Assembly: GCF_034424805.1 (NCBI RefSeq)
Contig: NZ_JAXOUF010000004.1
Coordinates: forward strand, 1-64,000
Direction of reading: 5' to 3'
From: Labrys sedimenti
GTDB lineage: Bacteria > Pseudomonadota > Alphaproteobacteria > Rhizobiales > Labraceae
DNA: 64,000 bases
Made by a program: the position numbers and the translations under genes
The notes under the pieces: generated by a model
The model's input: the letters and a program-made list of their open reading frames with translations, nothing else
Told to the model about the DNA's origin: nothing
Databases searched by the model: none
Shown here: piece by piece, positions 43,584 through 52,062 of the stretch
Position numbering within the stretch: position 1 is the stretch's first letter
Layout: the number at the start of each line of letters is the position of its first letter

Positions 43584-44267
43584 TCAGAGAATGGTTTCGA
43601 GAATATCGGCCGCATCGCTGATATCGGCCTGGATGGCGCGGACCGCGCCACCCTGGTCTCGTGATCGCAACGCTTCGACCAGGACACGATGGTGCTTGTT
43701 CGAGACGACGAAATTGCCGCGTTCCTGCAGCAGGTTGAAATAGGGACTGACCTGGAGCCAGAGCGTTTCGATGATGCCGAACAGGGTTTCCGAGCCGCTC
43801 GCCTGGTAGATCTCGAAATGCAGCGCCCGGTTGGCGCGCAGATAGATCTTCCGGGCTTCCTTGTTCGGCTTGATGTTGTCCATCTCTTCGACCAACTCAT
43901 CGAGCCGGGCCAGCGTTGCAGGCAGGAGGCTGGGCACGGCCCAGGACACCGCCAGTCCCTCGATCTCCAGGCGGGTCCGCGTCAGGTCCGCCAGTCGCTC
44001 GCGGGTCAGATGGGGAATGCCGAGGCTGCGCCCGGCCACCACGGTGAGCGCCTTTTCCGCCGTCAGGCGCAGAATCGCCTCGCGCACCGGCATGGCGCTG
44101 ACGCCGAAAGCGTCCGCCAGCCACTGGATGGTGATCGACTGGCCTGGTGCCAGGTCACCGTTGAGGATCAGTTCCTTGGCCTGGCGATAGACGTCCTCCT
44201 GCATGGTGGCGCGCTGCACACGCACGACCGAGAGCGGCTCCCGCGCCTTGGACCTGATTTCGCTCAT
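43584..44267 (-). CDS. GntR family (FCD) regulator of the sugar operon
   Basis: 227 residues from ATG 44267, which has GGAGGT in front. N-terminal GntR winged helix: VYRQAKELILNGDLAPGQSITIQWLADAFGVSAMPVREAILRL. C-terminal FCD effector domain with the metal-ligand pattern (TRLEIEGLAV, NRALHFEIYQA, NKHHRVLVEALRSRD). It is divergent from the ABC transporter operon, and an inverted repeat lies between them. It probably represses the operon until a sugar-acid intermediate binds. Confidence 0.92.
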   Translation of the reverse strand: MSEIRSKAREPLSVVRVQRATMQEDVYRQAKELILNGDLAPGQSITIQWLADAFGVSAMPVREAILRLTAEKALTVVAGRSLGIPHLTRERLADLTRTRLEIEGLAVSWAVPSLLPATLARLDELVEEMDNIKPNKEARKIYLRANRALHFEIYQASGSETLFGIIETLWLQVSPYFNLLQERGNFVVSNKHHRVLVEALRSRDQGGAVRAIQADISDAADILETIL

Positions 44268-44364
44268 GACACCTCCGCGTTGCAAATCCCGATGCCGGGT
44301 TCTCGTCTTGTAGGTCGGTTCGGCGTTTGGAGAAAGCGTCGCCGGGCTTGCTAAAATTCTGATC

Positions 44365-44381
44365 TTTGATTTATGATCAAA
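44365..44381. promoter_or_regulatory. Candidate GntR operator
   Basis: TTTGAT (44365-44370) and ATCAAA (44376-44381) form an inverted repeat with a five-base centre, about 75 bases before the binding-protein start and 100 before the divergent gntR start. FCD regulators bind short sites like this; binding is inferred. Confidence 0.5.
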
Positions 44382-44456
44382 AGTAGCTCACAGAAGCTGA
44401 CTTATCAACGAGTCGAAGTGCCCGCCGCAACGAAGCGGGCTGACAGGGAGGGAAGA

Positions 44457-45581
44457 ATGGGACTGGTAAAGCGCGGCGCTGCCCTGCTGGGCGCGGGACT
44501 GCTCGGCATATGTGCCCTTGGCGGGCAGGCCGAAGCCAAGGACAAATACAAGATCTATCTGTCGATGAGCTATATCGGCAATGACTGGCAGGGCGAGGCC
44601 GCCAACATGGTCAAGGCCATGGCCGCCAGCAAGGAGATGGCCGACAAGGTCGACCTCCAGGTCCAAGTCGCCGGGCCCAACGCCCAGCGCCAGATCCAGC
44701 AGATCAACGCCATGGTCCAGGCCGGCGCCAAGGCCATCGTGGTCTTCCCGATCTCGCCCACCGCTCTGAACGCGGCCGTCAAGAATGCCTGCGGCAAGGG
44801 CGTGGTGGTGATCGCCTATGACGGCGAGATCACCGAGCCCTGCGCCTACAATGTCACGATCGACCAGAGCGAGGCGGGGCGGGTCACGGCCGAATGGCTG
44901 GCCAAGAAACTGAACGGCAAGGGCAACATCATCGCCATCACCGGCGTGCCCGGCACCTCGGTCGATACACTGCGCACCAAGGCCGCCAAGGAAGTCTTCG
45001 CCAAATATCCCGACATCAAGATCGTCAACGAAGCCGTCGGCATGTGGAGCCAGGCGGTGGCCCGCACCGAATTGTCCAAGATCATGGCCACCCGCAAGTG
45101 GGACGAGATCGACGGGCTGTGGACGCAGGTAGGCTGCTACACCGCCAACACCATGCAGATCGAGGCAGGCGCCACCCCCGACAAGCTCAAGCCCTGCGCC
45201 GGCGAGGGCTCGAATGGCGGCCGCATCCAGATGCTCCCGGCGGGCAGCGAGGTGGAGGGCGCCAACGGCACCTATACGCCCATGGGCGCTCCCCGCATTT
45301 CCTACGCCTCGCCGCCTTATTCGGGTGGGCTGGCCCTGAAGCTCGCGGTCGCCAAGCTCGACGGCAAGGACATTCCCAAACACACGGTGCTGCCTTTGCC
45401 GATCGTGACGAACGAAACGATCAAGCTCTGCCAGGAGGGCAGCTGGGCCGAGATGAAGGCCGGCTGCAATGCCTTCAAGCCCTCTCTGGTTTCCAATCCC
45501 GGCTGGTTCGCCTCGATCTATTCGGCCGAGACGCCGGAGCTCGGCCTGTCGGCGGCGCTGGTCGGCCAGCCCGAGAACTGA
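44457..45581 (+). CDS. Periplasmic sugar-binding protein of ABC transporter
   Basis: 374 residues from ATG 44457, placed after a GGGAGGGAAG ribosome site. Signal peptide MGLVKRGAALLGAGLLGICALGGQAEA then KDKYKIYLSMSYIGNDWQGEAANMV. The periplasmic-binding (RbsB-like) fold shows QINAMVQAGAKAIVVFPISPTALN and the Asp/Arg sugar-site segments (VIAYDGEI, ITGVPGTSVDTLRTKAAKEVF). It delivers a sugar to the permease encoded downstream. It is the first gene of the catabolic operon. The extra cysteines (four in the second half) suggest disulfides. Confidence 0.92.
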   Translation: MGLVKRGAALLGAGLLGICALGGQAEAKDKYKIYLSMSYIGNDWQGEAANMVKAMAASKEMADKVDLQVQVAGPNAQRQIQQINAMVQAGAKAIVVFPISPTALNAAVKNACGKGVVVIAYDGEITEPCAYNVTIDQSEAGRVTAEWLAKKLNGKGNIIAITGVPGTSVDTLRTKAAKEVFAKYPDIKIVNEAVGMWSQAVARTELSKIMATRKWDEIDGLWTQVGCYTANTMQIEAGATPDKLKPCAGEGSNGGRIQMLPAGSEVEGANGTYTPMGAPRISYASPPYSGGLALKLAVAKLDGKDIPKHTVLPLPIVTNETIKLCQEGSWAEMKAGCNAFKPSLVSNPGWFASIYSAETPELGLSAALVGQPEN

Positions 45582-45658
45582 GGGCGAAGTGGGTCCGTGC
45601 CATCCCGGCGGACCCGCTTTTCTATCCGAGTGACACAAATTTGCAGGGACCGATTCGT

Positions 45659-47209
45659 ATGTCGTCCTTATCCGTCCAGGCCGCGCCGGCGAAAGCCGCT
45701 GTCGCGGCCTGCGATATCAGCCGTTCCTTCGGGCCGACCATTGCCGTCGACGGCGTCTCCTTCGAGATCCTGGTCGGCGAGACCCATGCGCTGCTGGGTG
45801 AGAACGGCGCCGGCAAGTCGACGCTCGTCAAGCTGCTGTCCGGCCTGATCGTGCCGACCGCAGGTCATTTCGAGATCTTCGGCCAGCAGGCCGTGCTCAG
45901 CACTCCGCGTGCGGCCCATCGGCTCGGCATCCAGACCGCCTTCCAGGAGTTGACCATCGTCAAGGATCTGACGGTGCTCGACAACATGCTGCTGCCCTAT
46001 CCGCCGACCCTGCTCGGCCAGATCCGCCGCTCCGAGGCACGCCGCCAAGTGGCGGAGCATCTGGATGCGCTCGGCCTGGCGGCAATCGACCTCGATACCG
46101 ACCTGCGCGATCTCGATCTCAATTTGCGCCAGAAGATCGAGATAGCGCGCGCTTTGTTCCGCCGCCCCAGGATACTCCTCCTCGACGAGCCGACCTCCAC
46201 GCTCTCGGGCCGCGACATCGATTGGCTGGGCGGCCTGATCGACAGCCTGAAGCGCGACGGCGTCACGGTCGTCTTCATTTCCCACCGCATGGCGGAGGTG
46301 CGGGCCTTCTGCGATCGGGTCACGGTCCTGCGTGGCGGCAAGCACATCGCCACCGCCAGCCTTGCCGACGTCGCCGACGAGGACCTGATCGGCATGATCG
46401 CGGGCAGGGAACTGGGCCGCTCCTTCCCGCCCAAGCCGCCGGTGCCGTCGCTGACCGGCGATCCCGTGCTATCGGTAAACGCCCTGGGTACGCATAAGAG
46501 GCTCGAACATGTCGGCTTCGATCTGCGCGCAGGCGAGATTCTCGGCGTCGCTGGTCTCCAGGGCATGGGCCAGCTCGAACTTTTCTCGGCCCTGTTCGGC
46601 ATGGAGGAATATCGCGGCGAGATCCGCATCGATGGACAGCCGGTGACCCTGACCTCCCCGCGCGATGCCATCGAGGCACGTATCGGTATCAGCCTGGTTC
46701 CCGAGGACCGCAAGACCGAGGCCCTTTTCCTCAAGCTCGACGGGCAGCGCAACGTCTCCCTGCCGGTGGTCGAGCGCTATACCAGGTTCGGCCTGATCGA
46801 TGAAGCCGGCGAGGAGAGGGATGTCGCCCAGGTCTTCGGGCGGCTCAACGTGCAGATGCGCGCTTTATGGACCAGCGTGAAATCCTTCTCCGGCGGCAAC
46901 CAGCAGAAGATCGCCATCGCCAAATGGCTGTTCGCACAAAGCCGCGTGCTGCTGTTGTTCGATCCGACCCGTGGCATCGATGTCGGCACCAAGCATGAAA
47001 TCTATGCGCTGATTCAGCAATATGCCGCCTCCGGCGGCGCCGTCCTGTTCCATTCCACCGAGATCGCCGAACTCGACCATCTCGCCCATCGCGTCCTCGT
47101 GCTCTATCGCGGCAAAGTCGCGGCCGATCTCTCCGGCCCCGCGATTTCCGAGGACGCCATTCTGCGCGCCACGCTGGGTAGCGCTTCCACGATCCAGGAG
47201 GCATCATGA
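45659..47209 (+). CDS. Sugar ABC transporter ATPase with two nucleotide-binding domains
   Basis: 516 residues, RbsA-type. NBD1 has Walker A GENGAGKST near residue 48 and Walker B ILLLDEPTS, but its signature reads LDLNLRQKIEIAR in place of LSxGQxQ. NBD2 has a proper signature (KSFSGGNQQKIAIAKW) and LLLFDPTRGID but the degenerate Walker A (GVAGLQGMGQ) usual in sugar transporters. ATG 45659 lies 77 bases after the binding protein; an open frame runs farther upstream but is a shadow. The stop overlaps the permease start (ATGA). Confidence 0.93.
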   Translation: MSSLSVQAAPAKAAVAACDISRSFGPTIAVDGVSFEILVGETHALLGENGAGKSTLVKLLSGLIVPTAGHFEIFGQQAVLSTPRAAHRLGIQTAFQELTIVKDLTVLDNMLLPYPPTLLGQIRRSEARRQVAEHLDALGLAAIDLDTDLRDLDLNLRQKIEIARALFRRPRILLLDEPTSTLSGRDIDWLGGLIDSLKRDGVTVVFISHRMAEVRAFCDRVTVLRGGKHIATASLADVADEDLIGMIAGRELGRSFPPKPPVPSLTGDPVLSVNALGTHKRLEHVGFDLRAGEILGVAGLQGMGQLELFSALFGMEEYRGEIRIDGQPVTLTSPRDAIEARIGISLVPEDRKTEALFLKLDGQRNVSLPVVERYTRFGLIDEAGEERDVAQVFGRLNVQMRALWTSVKSFSGGNQQKIAIAKWLFAQSRVLLLFDPTRGIDVGTKHEIYALIQQYAASGGAVLFHSTEIAELDHLAHRVLVLYRGKVAADLSGPAISEDAILRATLGSASTIQEAS

Positions 47210-49281
47210 GCGCGGCCCATGCCGATATGTCCCTCAAGCCGTCGCCGGCCAAGCGCGGGGGCCTGCGCTGGTCGCGCTATCGGGGCACGCTGATTGCCGT
47301 TGCGGCCTTCCTGGTCTGCCTCGGCCTGATCCGCCTCGTCAGCGGATCCCTCAATTATTACGACATCTCGACCATCGCCACGGGCGGGGCCACGCTGGCG
47401 ACCGCCGCGATCGGCCAGACCATCGTGGTCCTGTCGGGCGGGTTCGACCTGTCGGCCGCTGCCGTAGTCTCGCTGGTCAACGTCACGCTGGCGAGCCACA
47501 TGCAGGACGACCCTTCCAGCATCCTGCTGTGGTCCTGCGCCGGCATCGCCATCGGGGCGGCAGCAGGCGCCTTCAACGGCTTCTTCATCGCCTTTCTGCG
47601 CCTGCAGCCGATCGTCGTGACGCTTGCGACCATGTTCATCCTGCAGGGGGTGACACTGCTGGTCATGGACAAGCCGGGCGGCCAGCTTCCCGCAGGGTTC
47701 AGCGCCTTTTTCACAGCCGACGCGATCCCTGACTGGCTGCCCGGGCCAGTTCTCATGCTCGTCCTCCTAGTGCTGGGCTGGCTCTTCCTCAAGAACACGG
47801 TCTTCGGCAAGGCGATCTATGCCATCGGTTCCGACCGGGACGCGGCGCGGGCAGCAGGCCTCAACACCCGCCTGTGCGAATTCTCCGTCTATGTCCTCGC
47901 CGGCGGGCTTTACGGGCTGGCCGGCGTGTTCATCAGCGCACAGACCGGCTCGGGCGACCCGCTGGTCGGCAATCCCATGCTGCTGCAGATGTTCGCGGCG
48001 GTGGTCGTGGGCGGAACCTTGCTGGGCGGTGGGCGCGGGGGCCCGGTTGGCACCATCTTCGGCGCCTATGTGCTGATGATGGTGGTCAACATCCTGCTCG
48101 TCCTCAACGTGCCGGCCTTCTATTCGTCCGTGGTCGAGGGTACCATCCTGATCCTGGCGGTGCTCGGCGCCTCGATCACGCGCACCTCGGTGCTCGCCAG
48201 CACCCTGCGCCTGGGCAGCCATCGCCTGGCAGCCTGGCGCCAGGGGCGCCTGCCGCGCCAGCTGTCCCTTCCGGAAACGCGGTTGCGGCTGCCGGCCGAG
48301 CCGGCTCAAGCCGCACGATCCCATGTTGCGCGTCCCGGTTTCTGGGTCCGCCGCCAGGAGGATCTGCGCACGGTCCTGCCGGCCTTTGCCTGCTTTGCCA
48401 TCGTTCTCGTGGTCAGCCAGTTCGTGCTCGGCAGCACGCTGGCGTCATGGGGCTACTACAATTCCCTGATCGTGCTGGCGAGTTTCCTGGCCATTCTCGC
48501 GCTTGGGCAGGGGAGTGTGATCCTCACCGGCGGCCTCGACCTCTCCTTGCCGTGGACGATCGCCTTTTGCGGCATCGTCAGCGCCGGCCTGATGAAGGGA
48601 TCGGACAGTGCCATGCTCTATGCCCTGCCGCTGGCTTTGGCGATGGGCACGTTCATCGGCCTCGTGAACGGCCTCGGTATCGTTGCCCTCGGCCTGTCGC
48701 CGATCGTGATGACCCTGGCGATGAACGGCATCCTTCAAGGCTTCGCGCTCGTATACTCCGGCGGGACGCCTGACGGTTTTTCGGCGCCGGGACTGCGCTG
48801 GATCATGACGGGACAGGTGATGGGCGTGACGCCGATCGTCCCCCTCGTCATCCTGTTCGTCGTCCTTGCCACCGTCCTCCTCGGCCGGACGGCCTTCGGC
48901 CGGCGTGTCTATGCCATCGGCAATGGCGTGCGTGCCGCGCAGCTCTCAGGCGTTCCCGTCGGGGCGACCCTCGTCAAGGTCTACATGCTCTCGGGCTTCT
49001 GCGCGGCGCTTGTCGGCTGCCTTCTCGCCGGCTTCTCCGGCCAGGCGAGTCTCGGCATGGGGGATGATTATCTCCTGCCTTCCATCGCCGTCGCCGTGGT
49101 GGGCGGAACGCTGATTACCGGCGGGCGAGGGCGCTATATCGGCATGATCGGCGGCGTCCTGCTGCTGACGGCCCTGCAGACCCTGCTGGCCGGCACCACG
49201 CTCCCTTATGCGACCCGCGCCATTCTCTATGGGGTGGTCGTGCTGTGCGCTGTTATCACGTTGCGCGAAAAAAATACCTGA
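47206..49281 (+). CDS. Fused double permease of RbsC type
   Basis: 691 residues, twice the normal length. Residues of about 25-335 form one complete RbsC/BPD_transp_2 permease and about 390-685 another; a 55-residue basic linker (RLGSHRLAAWRQGRLPRQ...) joins them. Both halves keep the hallmark segments: GQTIVVLSGGFDLSAAAVV and GQGSVILTGGLDLSLPWTI, FGKAIYAIGSDRDAARAAGL and FGRRVYAIGNGVRAAQLSG, VVVGGTLLGGGRGG and VVGGTLITGGRGR. The translocator can thus be a single covalent pseudodimer. The start is ATGA-coupled to the ATPase. Confidence 0.93.
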   Translation: MSAAHADMSLKPSPAKRGGLRWSRYRGTLIAVAAFLVCLGLIRLVSGSLNYYDISTIATGGATLATAAIGQTIVVLSGGFDLSAAAVVSLVNVTLASHMQDDPSSILLWSCAGIAIGAAAGAFNGFFIAFLRLQPIVVTLATMFILQGVTLLVMDKPGGQLPAGFSAFFTADAIPDWLPGPVLMLVLLVLGWLFLKNTVFGKAIYAIGSDRDAARAAGLNTRLCEFSVYVLAGGLYGLAGVFISAQTGSGDPLVGNPMLLQMFAAVVVGGTLLGGGRGGPVGTIFGAYVLMMVVNILLVLNVPAFYSSVVEGTILILAVLGASITRTSVLASTLRLGSHRLAAWRQGRLPRQLSLPETRLRLPAEPAQAARSHVARPGFWVRRQEDLRTVLPAFACFAIVLVVSQFVLGSTLASWGYYNSLIVLASFLAILALGQGSVILTGGLDLSLPWTIAFCGIVSAGLMKGSDSAMLYALPLALAMGTFIGLVNGLGIVALGLSPIVMTLAMNGILQGFALVYSGGTPDGFSAPGLRWIMTGQVMGVTPIVPLVILFVVLATVLLGRTAFGRRVYAIGNGVRAAQLSGVPVGATLVKVYMLSGFCAALVGCLLAGFSGQASLGMGDDYLLPSIAVAVVGGTLITGGRGRYIGMIGGVLLLTALQTLLAGTTLPYATRAILYGVVVLCAVITLREKNT

Positions 49282-49306
49282 ACACATTGTCATGCAAGGA
49301 AATATC

Positions 49307-50086
49307 ATGACTGGAATTGCCCTCAAGCCCGGCCTTCGGGTTCTCGTCACCGCCGGGGCATCCGGTATCGGCCGGGCCATCGCTGACCTGCTGATCGCCA
49401 ATGGCGCCAGGGTGCATGTGTGCGATGTCGCCGAGCATCATCTGGCAGATTTCCGTCGCGCCCATCCCGGACATGGCGCCAGCCTGTGCGACGTGTCGGA
49501 CGAAGAGGCGGTCGCTAGGCTGTTCGACGAGGTGAAAGCAGGGCTCGGGGGCCTCGATGCCCTCATCAACAATGCCGGCATCGCCGGGCCGACCGGCGGC
49601 GTCGAGGAGATCGCGCCCGCCGACTGGCGCCGCACCATCGATATCTGCCTCACTGGCCAGTTCCTGTGCACCCACCATGGCGTGCCCCTGCTCAAGCAGG
49701 CCGGCGACGGCGCCATCGTCAACCTGTCCTCGGCTGCGGGGCGCTATGGCTATGCCTATCGCACGCCCTATTCGGCCGCCAAATGGGGTGTGATCGGCTT
49801 CACCCAGAGCCTTGCCAAGGAACTCGGTCCCTCGGGTATCCGCGTCAATGCCATCCTGCCCGGCATCATCCGCGGGCCCCGCATGGAAGGGGTGATCCGC
49901 GATCGCGCCGCGCAGGTCGGCGTGCCCTATGAGGCGATGGAGAAGCAATATCTCGATCGCATCTCGCTGCGCCGGATGACGGGCCCGGAGGACGTCGCGG
50001 CGATGGTGCTCTTCCTGCTGTCGCCGGCCGGGATAAACATCTCCGGCCAGTCCCTGGGCGTCGACGGCAACGTCGAATCCCTGTGA
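49307..50086 (+). CDS. Short-chain dehydrogenase/reductase
   Basis: 259 residues from ATG 49307 with AAGGA in front. NAD(P) motif LVTAGASGIGRAIADL, NNAG (INNAGIAGPTGG), catalytic Ser in IVNLSSAAGRYG and YSAAK. The acidic residue in VCDVAEH after the second strand favours NAD. In this operon it probably oxidises C1 of the imported sugar to a lactone, or a hydroxyl of the acid. It is followed by the 3-hydroxyacid dehydrogenase after 30 bases. Confidence 0.9.
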   Translation: MTGIALKPGLRVLVTAGASGIGRAIADLLIANGARVHVCDVAEHHLADFRRAHPGHGASLCDVSDEEAVARLFDEVKAGLGGLDALINNAGIAGPTGGVEEIAPADWRRTIDICLTGQFLCTHHGVPLLKQAGDGAIVNLSSAAGRYGYAYRTPYSAAKWGVIGFTQSLAKELGPSGIRVNAILPGIIRGPRMEGVIRDRAAQVGVPYEAMEKQYLDRISLRRMTGPEDVAAMVLFLLSPAGINISGQSLGVDGNVESL

Positions 50087-50116
50087 GCGAACGCCCTCTC
50101 AGTCGGGAAGACCCCC

Positions 50117-51061
50117 ATGAAGACAGCCATCATCGGATCCGGATTCATCGGCCGCGCCTGGGCCATCACCTTCGCCAGGGCCGGCCACGAGGTCAGGCTC
50201 TGGGACAAGGATGCCGATGCCTTGCCCAAGGCTTTGGCTTTCATCGACGAGATGCTGCCGGATCTCGCCGCCAATGACCTGCTGGGCGGCTCCGAGCCGG
50301 CCGAGCTCAAGGCGCGCATTCATCTCGAGGCCGATCTTGCCGCAGCCCTCGATGACGTCGACCATGTCCAGGAGAATGCGCCCGAACAGGTCGAGCTGAA
50401 GTGCGCTTTGTTCGCCGATCTCGACAGGCTGGCGCCCGCCAAGGCGGTGCTGGCGAGCTCGACTTCGGCAATCCTGCCGTCCGCCTTCATGGAGCATCTT
50501 CCCGGCCGCCAGCGCGGCCTGGTCTGCCATCCGATCAATCCGCCCTATCTGGTGCCGGCGGTGGAGGTCTGTCCTTCGCCCTGGACCTCGCCGGAGGCCA
50601 TGGGCAAGGCGGCCGACTTCATGCGCAGTTGCGGCCAGTCGCCTTTGGTGATGAAGCGCGAGATCGACGGCTTCATCATGAACCGCCTGCAGGGCGCGCT
50701 GCTCGAGGAGGCGTTCCGCCTGGTTGCAGACGATATCGCCAGCGTCGAGGACATCGATGTCGGCCTGCGCGACGGGCTGGCCTTGCGCTGGTCCTTCATG
50801 GGGCCGTTCGAGACGATCGATCTCAATGCCCCCGGCGGCGTGCGCGACTATGCCGAGCGCTACCAGGGGATCTACGCCAACATCTTCCCGTCGGTGCAGC
50901 ACCGCGTCGACTGGGCGGGGTCCGTCATGGAGCGGGTGGAGGCCGAGCGCAGTGCCCTGCTTCCGCGCGACAAGCTCGGCGAACGCCAGATGTGGCGTGA
51001 CCGCCGGCTGATGGCCTTGCTTGCCCACAAGCGCAAGGCCGCCAAGGATATCGGAAAGTGA
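50117..51061 (+). CDS. 3-hydroxyacyl-CoA-dehydrogenase-family 3-hydroxyacid dehydrogenase
   Basis: 314 residues. IIGSGFIGRAWAITFARAGHEVRLWDKD binds NAD, SSTSAILPSAF and GLVCHPINPPYLVPAVEVCPSP carry the catalytic His, and KREIDGFIMNRLQGALLEEAF is the family closing motif. The nearest known functions are L-gulonate 3-dehydrogenase (lambda-crystallin) and carnitine 3-dehydrogenase, which work on free acids and not CoA esters. In context it should turn a 3-hydroxy sugar acid into the 3-keto acid used by the next enzyme. Confidence 0.88.
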   Translation: MKTAIIGSGFIGRAWAITFARAGHEVRLWDKDADALPKALAFIDEMLPDLAANDLLGGSEPAELKARIHLEADLAAALDDVDHVQENAPEQVELKCALFADLDRLAPAKAVLASSTSAILPSAFMEHLPGRQRGLVCHPINPPYLVPAVEVCPSPWTSPEAMGKAADFMRSCGQSPLVMKREIDGFIMNRLQGALLEEAFRLVADDIASVEDIDVGLRDGLALRWSFMGPFETIDLNAPGGVRDYAERYQGIYANIFPSVQHRVDWAGSVMERVEAERSALLPRDKLGERQMWRDRRLMALLAHKRKAAKDIGK

Positions 51062-51070
51062 GAAGGCATC

Positions 51071-51997
51071 ATGGCCCGCAATAAAGTCATCATCACCTGC
51101 GCCGTGACCGGCGCCATCCATACGCCGTCGATGTCGCCACATCTGCCGGTGACGCCGGAAGAGATCGCCGATGCGGCTGTCGGTGCCGCCGAGGCCGGCG
51201 CGGCCATCGTGCACCTGCATGCCCGCAATCCCGTCACTGGTGAGCCGGACCAGACGCCGGAAGCCTTTGCCAGGTTCCTGCCTCAGATCAAGCAGCGCTC
51301 GAACTGCGTCATCAACCTGACCACCGGCGGTGCCCCGACCATGAGCATCGAGGAGCGCGTGCGGCCGGCGGCGACCTTCGCGCCGGAAGTCGCTTCGCTC
51401 AATCTCGGCTCCATGAATTTCGGCCTGTTCGGCATGCTCGATCGCTTCACCGATCTCAAGCATGAGTGGGAACGCACCTATCTGGCCAACAAGGACATCA
51501 TCTTCCGCAACACCTTCGGACAGATCGAGCACATCCTGACCACCTGCGCCGGCAACGACACCCGCTTCGAATTCGAATGCTACGACACGGCGCATCTCTA
51601 CAATCTCAAATATTTCTTCGATCGCGGCCTGGTGAAGGCACCGCTCTTCATCCAGACCGTCTTTGGCCTGCAGGGCGGCATCGGTGGCCATCCCGACGAC
51701 GTCCTTCACATGAAGCGCACCGCCGATCGCCTGTTCGGCGACCAGTATCGCTGGTCGGTGCTCGGGGCCGGGCGCAACCAGTTCAACATTGCGGCAATGG
51801 CGGCGGCGATGGGCGGCAATGTCCGCGTCGGGCTGGAGGACTCGCTCTGGAATGGCCCCGGTGTGCTCGCCCGTTCCAATGCCGAGCAGGTCGCCAGGGT
51901 CCGCCAGATCATCGAAGGGCTCGGCCTCTCCGTGGCAACCCCGGACGAGGCCCGCGAAATGCTGAGCCTCAAGGGCGGCCATGCCGTGAATTTTTGA
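51071..51997 (+). CDS. Beta-keto acid cleavage enzyme (BKACE, DUF849)
   Basis: 308 residues. VIITCAVTGAIHTPSMSPHLPVTPEEIADAA starts the TIM barrel; AAIVHLHARNPVTG bears two of the Zn ligands (His-x-His), and MGGNVRVGLEDSLW is the late family motif. BKACE enzymes react a beta-keto acid with acetyl-CoA to give acetoacetate and a new acyl-CoA. Known members cut 3-keto-5-aminohexanoate, dehydrocarnitine or 2-deoxy-3-ketoribonate. It follows the 3-hydroxyacid dehydrogenase by nine bases. Together with the lactonase and sugar transporter, a 2-deoxy-3-keto aldonate is the likeliest substrate. Confidence 0.93.
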   Translation: MARNKVIITCAVTGAIHTPSMSPHLPVTPEEIADAAVGAAEAGAAIVHLHARNPVTGEPDQTPEAFARFLPQIKQRSNCVINLTTGGAPTMSIEERVRPAATFAPEVASLNLGSMNFGLFGMLDRFTDLKHEWERTYLANKDIIFRNTFGQIEHILTTCAGNDTRFEFECYDTAHLYNLKYFFDRGLVKAPLFIQTVFGLQGGIGGHPDDVLHMKRTADRLFGDQYRWSVLGAGRNQFNIAAMAAAMGGNVRVGLEDSLWNGPGVLARSNAEQVARVRQIIEGLGLSVATPDEAREMLSLKGGHAVNF

Positions 51998-52062
51998 GCC
52001 CTCGCCCAGGGGCAGGCAGCCGCGAGGCTGAAGACAAAACGGTTGAAGGAGAGGGAACGACC

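Noticed and set aside
50117..51997. Carnitine catabolism (carnitine dehydrogenase plus dehydrocarnitine cleavage enzyme)
   Set aside because: The two families fit, but the sugar-type ABC transporter and the SMP-30 lactonase in the same operon fit a sugar better; not fully excluded.
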